This document shows, piece after piece, positions 35,912 through 39,481 of a DNA stretch of 39,481 bases (the stretch's first letter is position 1; each line of letters starts with the position of its first letter). Made by a program: the position numbers and the translations under genes. Origin of the DNA: Streptomyces toyocaensis (GTDB lineage: Bacteria; Actinomycetota; Actinomycetes; Streptomycetales; Streptomycetaceae); the NCBI RefSeq assembly GCF_000725125.1, contig NZ_JFCB01000049.1, positions 1-39,481 of the forward strand, given 5' to 3'. The notes beneath the pieces are model-generated. The model searched no databases, was not told the origin of the DNA, and saw only the letters and a list, made by a program, of their open reading frames with translations.

Positions 35912-35927
35912 CGGGCGGGGCCGCCCG
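35912..35927 (-). terminator. Short GC hairpin after the anti-sigma-like gene
   Basis: CGGGCGG and CCGCCCG pair around GG, 21 bases beyond the stop at 35948 and before the GT2-GtrA operon on the same strand. It is short, and the region is G/C-rich. Confidence 0.3.
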
Positions 35928-35947
35928 GGGCGGGGGCGGCGGGGTCG

Positions 35948-36448
35948 TCAGCCGCCGGCGGTCATGGAGGGACTACGGTCCGGCTCCGTCGACGGGGGTG
36001 TGGCCGGCGGCTCGGTGGAGACCGGTGGCGGGGGCGCGGTCGTCGCCGACGTGCTCGCGCCGGGCTTGTCGGACGGGGGAGAGGTCGGTGTGGCGTCGTA
36101 CCCGGGTGCCGTGGTGCCGGGATACGTGGTCCCGGCCGTGCTGGTGGGCGGGAGGGACGGGCTCGGGGCGGAGGTGGGCCCGGGGGGATGCGGGGGCGGC
36201 GTCGGACTGGTCGCCGGCAGGGGTGGGCGGTCGGCGGGCAGGGAACGCGACCCGGTGCCGGGCAGCAGGGCCAGCCCGACGCTCAGCCCCGCCACGGCGA
36301 GGGCCGAGCCGCCGGCCCGCAACAGCACCCGCGTCCGGCGGCGGACCCGGATGCCCTGGTACAGGCGGGCCCGGTGCCCGGGCCCGAAGGGAGCCGGCCG
36401 CCGGGTGTCACGCATCATGCGTGTCAGCTCGCGCTCGAAGTCGTCCAT
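35948..36448 (-). CDS. Single-pass membrane protein, probable anti-sigma partner
   Basis: The start is ATG 36448 with GGGGAGA upstream; the product has 166 residues. The cytoplasmic N-terminus (1-40: MDDFERELTRMMRDTRRPAP) is followed by one membrane helix (about 41-63, VLLRAGGSALAVAGLSVGLALL). An external Pro/Thr/Ser-rich tail of about 100 residues resembles a wall-spanning stalk. It lies 11 bases after the ECF sigma gene, the standard place for its regulator. No zinc-binding anti-sigma HxxxCxxC motif is present, so the regulatory role rests on position and topology. Confidence 0.65.
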   Translation of the reverse strand: MDDFERELTRMMRDTRRPAPFGPGHRARLYQGIRVRRRTRVLLRAGGSALAVAGLSVGLALLPGTGSRSLPADRPPLPATSPTPPPHPPGPTSAPSPSLPPTSTAGTTYPGTTAPGYDATPTSPPSDKPGASTSATTAPPPPVSTEPPATPPSTEPDRSPSMTAGG

Positions 36449-36459
36449 CGCTTCTCCCC

Positions 36460-36966
36460 TCACCCCACGGGCCGGACGGAGTCGGACAGGATCTGACGCA
36501 GGCGCGCCACCCCGCGCGAGGCGTGGGAGCGGGCGGTGCCCACGGGACAGCCGAGGGCCTGGGCCACCTGGCTCTCGGGCAGGTCCTCGCAGTAGCGCAG
36601 CACGACCGCGGCCCGCTGCCGGGGAGGCAGCAGGGCCAGGGCGGCCTCCAGCCGGGAGCGTTCCGCGACGACCGCGGACACATCGCCCGGCCCGGGCCGG
36701 TCGGGCAGTTCCCCCACCGGACGCTCCCCCCACCAGCGCCGCCGTGCCGAACGTGCCGCCATCCGCACCAGCACCTGACGCACGTACGCCTCCGGTGCCT
36801 GCTCGGCGACCTTCGGCCAGGCGAACCACAGCTTCACCAACGCCTCCTGGACGAGGTCCTCGGCACGTTGCCGGTCGCCGCCGGTGAGCAGACGCGCGAC
36901 ATGGAGCAACGCCGACCAGCGGGCAGCCACGAACTCGTCGAAGCCGTCGGCCCGAAACCGCTCCAT
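36460..36966 (-). CDS. SigE-family ECF RNA polymerase sigma factor
   Basis: This protein of 168 residues starts at ATG 36966, where homology begins; a frame is open to 37059 and GTG 36972 is an alternative. Region 2 (about 6-70, FDEFVAARWSALLHVARLLTGG and DLVQEALVKLWFAWPKV) recognises the -10 element; region 4 (about 110-160, LPPRQRAAVVLRYCEDLPESQVAQALG, then the GTARSHASRG recognition helix) binds the -35. The arrangement matches the Streptomyces SigE-family group, not the cell-envelope SigE itself. It is followed by the membrane-protein gene. A CRP-like palindrome lies 79 bases upstream. Confidence 0.92.
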   Translation of the reverse strand: MERFRADGFDEFVAARWSALLHVARLLTGGDRQRAEDLVQEALVKLWFAWPKVAEQAPEAYVRQVLVRMAARSARRRWWGERPVGELPDRPGPGDVSAVVAERSRLEAALALLPPRQRAAVVLRYCEDLPESQVAQALGCPVGTARSHASRGVARLRQILSDSVRPVG

Positions 36967-37044
36967 CCCCACCGCCCCGCGTGCGAACAACCCCTTACAC
37001 CCACACAAAGGCCCGGGACCTGGCGGAACGATGCACCACAGGGC

Positions 37045-37060
37045 TGTGATCCACCTCACT
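37045..37060. promoter_or_regulatory. CRP-like site upstream of the ECF sigma gene
   Basis: TGTGATCCACCTCACT fits TGTGA-N6-TCACA with one mismatch in the right arm, and also the looser GTG-N8-CAC form of actinobacterial CRP sites. It lies 79 bases upstream of the sigma start. Regulator and effect are unknown. Confidence 0.45.
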
Positions 37061-37073
37061 GCGCACAGACGAA

Positions 37074-37133
37074 GGGGCGGGTCGTGTGCCGGCCGACCGC
37101 AGGAATGCGGTCGGCCGGCACACGACCCGCCCC
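37074..37133 (-). terminator. Perfect 28-bp hairpin with GGAA tetraloop
   Basis: Arms 37074-37101 and 37106-37133 are exact reverse complements (outer GGGGCGGGTCGTGTGC, inner CGACCGCA) around GGAA, a GNRA-type tetraloop. It is 27 bases beyond the stop of the DUF8129 gene and upstream of the sigma promoter region, so it is most likely an insulating terminator of unusual length. Confidence 0.85.
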
Positions 37134-37159
37134 GGTGCGACGGGCGGCGGCGTCCGTCT

Positions 37160-37510
37160 CTACGTACGGTCGCCCTTCGGCTTGCCCCGCTGGTCAGGGG
37201 TGCCGTGCGGCGGAGGACCGGACGGCTGCGGCGAGGTGGCCGGCGAGACCGGGGACCCGGTCCTGCCGGTGACCTGCTCGGGGCGCACCGCGCCCGGGTC
37301 GCCGGACGTCGGCTCGGCGCCCGCGCGCAACTGCTCCAGCCGGGCCGTCAGCAGCTCGGTCGCCGGGACCCGGTCGGCGTGCGACCGCTCGTAGGACAGC
37401 AGCTCGTCGACCTCGCCCGCCGTCAGCGAGCGGATCCGGCTCTCCAGTCCGCCGAGGGGCAGATGGTCGTAGTCGGGCAGCGGCAGGGTGTTGCGTGCGG
37501 GATCCGCCAT
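37160..37510 (-). CDS. DUF8129-domain small protein
   Basis: The product has 116 residues; ATG 37510 is preferred to GTG 37519 as AAGTGAG then lies at usable distance. Residues 5-65 match the small actinobacterial domain with NTLPLPDYDHLPLGGLESRIRSL, then ELLSYERSHADRVPATELL and RLEQLRAGAEP. The rest is a disordered Pro/Ser/Gly tail. The molecular function of the domain is unknown. It is probably soluble, as no membrane helix is seen. It lies 51 bases after the DUF6479 gene on the same strand. Confidence 0.75.
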   Translation of the reverse strand: MADPARNTLPLPDYDHLPLGGLESRIRSLTAGEVDELLSYERSHADRVPATELLTARLEQLRAGAEPTSGDPGAVRPEQVTGRTGSPVSPATSPQPSGPPPHGTPDQRGKPKGDRT

Positions 37511-37561
37511 GGTGCTCACTTCTCTGGTGTACGACGGTGCGTGGGCGTCGGCGCGGGACCG

Positions 37562-37942
37562 TCAGCTGCGGCCCGGTCCGCCGCTGCCGAACGATCCGCT
37601 GCCGCCCTCGTCCCAGCGGGGCCGCTCCTGCGACGCGCTGGTGCGGCTGCCGGCGTTGCCGTGGCCCTTCAGCTCGTGCGGTGTCAGGCGCTCGTCGCTC
37701 CTGGGCACCTCGTCCGGCTCACGCTGCTCCCGCACCTCGCGGACCGGGCCCCCCTCGGGCATACGGGGCTGCTCCTCGGGTGTGGGCCTGCGCGTCCCGC
37801 TTTTCCTGACCTTGCGGCTGCCGAGGCCGAACATGCCGATCAGCAGGGCCACCACCACCACGGCCGCCACCGCCAGACCGGCGCCGACGGCGCCGCGGCT
37901 CGCCGCGAGGTCGGCCGTCTCCATCCATGAGGTGTTCGTCAT
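37562..37942 (-). CDS. DUF6479-family small membrane protein
   Basis: The product has 126 residues from ATG 37942; ATG 37924 is an alternative and neither has a strong ribosome site. One membrane helix (about 17-40, VGAGLAVAAVVVVALLIGMFGLG) is followed by a charged cytoplasmic tail. It carries family hallmarks: EEQPRMPEGGPVREVREQREPDEVPR, LTPHELKGHGNAGSR and the final GSGSFGSGGPG. The function is unknown; the family is common and conserved in Streptomyces. It is divergent from the copper-binding protein gene. Confidence 0.82.
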   Translation of the reverse strand: MTNTSWMETADLAASRGAVGAGLAVAAVVVVALLIGMFGLGSRKVRKSGTRRPTPEEQPRMPEGGPVREVREQREPDEVPRSDERLTPHELKGHGNAGSRTSASQERPRWDEGGSGSFGSGGPGRS

Positions 37943-38043
37943 GGCTCGCGGGTACCCCCGGTCCGGGCCGCGAACCGGCTCACCTCGCCGTCACCGGACC
38001 ACCTCCGACGTTTGACCGGCGGGGCCGCGGCAACCCGCGCGGT

Positions 38044-38415
38044 GTGACCACGACATCGCAGGAGGAACTGTTCCGGTTCCTGGAAGACCGTTTCGCCTGT
38101 GCCCAGGCCTGCACCGAGTGCGCTCGGGCCTGTGCGACGCGGGCCGGTCTGGTCGACCCGGACGGCTCCGAGAACCAGGAACTCGTACGACGCAAGGGCA
38201 TCATGTGCGCGGAGGTCTGCGACGCGACCTGCCGCATGCTGTCCGAGCAGAACCAGGTGGACGAGGAGACCATCCGGATCCAGGTCGAGTGGTGCCGGCA
38301 GGTGTGCCTGGAGAGCGCGCAGGTGTTCGACGGCCACTCCGGGGCTGAAAGGACGGCGGAAGCCTGCCGCACCTGCGCACGGGCCTGCACGGAATTCCTC
38401 GTCACCCTCAACTGA
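38044..38415 (+). CDS. Cys-rich four-helix bundle copper-binding protein (Csp-like, DUF326)
   Basis: GTG 38044 gives 123 residues; the frame is open to 37927 but homology begins here. Repeated cysteine motifs line a predicted four-helix bundle: CAQACTECARAC (Cys19, 23, 26, 30), MCAEVCDATC, WCRQVCLE and CRTCARAC near the C-terminus. This resembles cytosolic Csp3-type copper-storage proteins, which load many Cu(I) ions along the bundle core. There is no Tat or Sec signal, so cytoplasmic copper buffering is likely. Its start has no clear ribosome site. It is divergent from the DUF6479 gene. Confidence 0.85.
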   Translation: MTTTSQEELFRFLEDRFACAQACTECARACATRAGLVDPDGSENQELVRRKGIMCAEVCDATCRMLSEQNQVDEETIRIQVEWCRQVCLESAQVFDGHSGAERTAEACRTCARACTEFLVTLN

Positions 38416-38533
38416 CCGGCCCGCGGAGCGCGCGAGCCGCGCGTCCGGCACCGTACAGAACCGGGCGAGTTGTCGCCATACTGGACAGGCCAGGGGAGGG
38501 CGCGGCGGACTGCGACGGGGGCGGGCGAAGGAG

Positions 38534-39481
38534 ATGGGGGACGACAGGCTGATCCACGGCCGGTACCGGCTGCTCGACCGGATCGGACGCGGCGGCATGG
38601 GTGAGGTGTGGCGGGCGCGGGACGAGTCACTGGGCCGTCAGGTCGCGGTGAAGTGCCTCAAACCCGCCGGCCCGCAGCACGACCAGTCGTTCGGCCGTGT
38701 GCTGCGCGAGCGATTCAGGCGCGAGGCCCGGGTGGCCGCGGCCCTGCAGCACCGCGGGATCACCGTCGTGCACGACTTCGGTGAGTCCGATGGCGTGCTG
38801 TACCTGGTGATGGAACTGCTCCAGGGCCGCAACCTCAGCCAGCTCCTGGAGGACAACAAGCAGCATCCCCTGCCCGTCGACGAGGTGGTGGAGGTCGCCG
38901 GCCAGGTCGCCGAGGCCCTCGCCCACACCCACGACCAGGGCGTCGTGCACCGGGACCTCAAACCCGCCAACATCGTGCGGCTCGACGACGGCACCGTGAA
39001 GATCTGCGACTTCGGCATCGCCCGCCTCGGCCACGACATCGGCTTCACCTCCCGGCAGACCGGCACGGGCATCGCCCTGGGCACCCCGCACTACATGTCG
39101 CCGGAGCAGATCAGCGGCTCGGACGTCGACCGGCGCAGCGACCTGTACTCCTTCGGCTGTGTGCTGTACGAGATCGCCACCGGCGCACCGCCGTTCGACC
39201 TCGACGACGCCTGGGCGATCCTCGTCGGCCACCGCGACACCCCGCCGCGGCCGCCCCGCGGCCACCGCGCCGAACTGCCCGAGCGCCTGGAGCGGCTCAT
39301 CCTGGACCTGCTGGCGAAGGAGCCCGGCGGCCGACCGGACAGCGCCCGCGACGTGGCCGCCCGTATCGACGCGCTGCGCGTGGCGCCGGCCGCCCCGCCC
39401 GGGACGGCCCGACGCGCGGCCGGGGCGCCTCACGCGGACGGGCCCGGGCCGGCGGGGCAAGCGGCCCGGCTGCCGTCCTGG
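38534..39481 (+). CDS. PknB-like Ser/Thr protein kinase (3' end beyond window)
   Basis: The frame opens at ATG 38534 and runs to the last base (316 codons), so the gene is truncated by the window. AAGGAG directly abuts the ATG, a tight spacing that leaves the exact start uncertain. Kinase motifs are complete: glycine loop GRGGMGEVW (18-26), VAVK with Lys40, HRDLKPAN with catalytic Asp141, DFG (159-161), activation segment GTPHYMSPEQ (183-192) and DLYSFGCVLYE (203-213). The kinase fold ends near residue 290, then a Pro/Ala-rich linker begins, as in transmembrane Hanks kinases with external sensors. A CATACT at about 38479 could be its -10 element. Confidence 0.93.
   Translation, partial: MGDDRLIHGRYRLLDRIGRGGMGEVWRARDESLGRQVAVKCLKPAGPQHDQSFGRVLRERFRREARVAAALQHRGITVVHDFGESDGVLYLVMELLQGRNLSQLLEDNKQHPLPVDEVVEVAGQVAEALAHTHDQGVVHRDLKPANIVRLDDGTVKICDFGIARLGHDIGFTSRQTGTGIALGTPHYMSPEQISGSDVDRRSDLYSFGCVLYEIATGAPPFDLDDAWAILVGHRDTPPRPPRGHRAELPERLERLILDLLAKEPGGRPDSARDVAARIDALRVAPAAPPGTARRAAGAPHADGPGPAGQAARLPSW

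Noticed and set aside
37074..37133. Long perfect inverted repeat as insertion-sequence ends or a MITE
   Set aside because: The arms are four bases apart with no cargo and no visible target duplication; its place after a stop codon fits a terminator.
35874..37272. Plus-strand frames across the sigma/anti-sigma region
   Set aside because: They are shadow frames of the minus-strand genes, without ribosome sites or recognisable domains.

Overview
This is a high-GC actinobacterial window, almost certainly from Streptomyces. GC-rich third codon positions run throughout, GTG starts are common, and the families are typical of the genus: SpoIIE-type PP2C phosphatases, SigE-type ECF sigma factor, DUF6479, DUF8129, PknB-like kinase. 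No rRNA, tRNA, CRISPR array, insertion sequence or att site was seen.

Bases 1-26,900 form a hypoxia/redox-stress island like the DosR/DevR regulon of mycobacteria and the OsdR regulon of S. coelicolor. It opens with a DosS-type GAF/PP2C phosphatase and a DosS/OsdK-like histidine kinase; no partner response regulator is in the window. Next come an Acg-like flavoprotein, a GNAT/ADP-forming acyl-CoA synthetase fusion, a small cyclic-nucleotide-binding-fold protein, a universal stress protein (USP), AdhE, an HPF/RaiA-like ribosome hibernation factor, pyruvate phosphate dikinase, a tandem USP, pyruvate formate-lyase (PFL) and its radical-SAM activase. After a decayed blaI-M56 pair come another tandem USP, a very large symporter-signalling fusion, a PNPOx-fold flavoprotein, a DoxX-like membrane protein and a second Acg-like protein. 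Together these suggest an anaerobic survival pathway (PEP/pyruvate to acetyl-CoA plus formate, then to ethanol or acetate plus ATP) with ribosome protection and redox functions. Most of these genes have one or more 14-bp palindromes of the form GGGnCC-NN-CGGnCC upstream, with the same 6+2+6 geometry as the mycobacterial DevR box; one 14-mer is identical before adhE and pfl.

The most unusual gene (20755-24315) encodes one 1186-residue polypeptide: a complete PutP-like Na+/solute symporter with conserved Na+ and substrate residues, then PAS, GAF, a SpoIIE-type PP2C phosphatase and an anti-sigma-type HATPase. It looks like a transporter-receptor that signals through partner switching instead of a phosphorelay.

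Bases 26,905-32,159 hold four consecutive CNNM/CorC-type (DUF21-CBS) membrane proteins arranged as two duplicated pairs. The first gene of each pair is preceded by a short, previously unannotated ORF with an Asp-Pro-Pro motif; each ends in a 4-base overlap with the CNNM start codon. I propose these as Mg2+-responsive leader peptides that couple translation to the exporter genes.

Bases 32,116-39,481 are ordinary chromosomal genes: a CapA-family protein, a PIG-V-like mannosyltransferase and a GT2-GtrA glycosyltransferase in one operon; an ECF sigma factor with a probable membrane anti-sigma partner and a CRP-like site upstream; DUF8129 and DUF6479 proteins; a Cys-rich four-helix copper-binding protein; and a Ser/Thr kinase cut by the window end.
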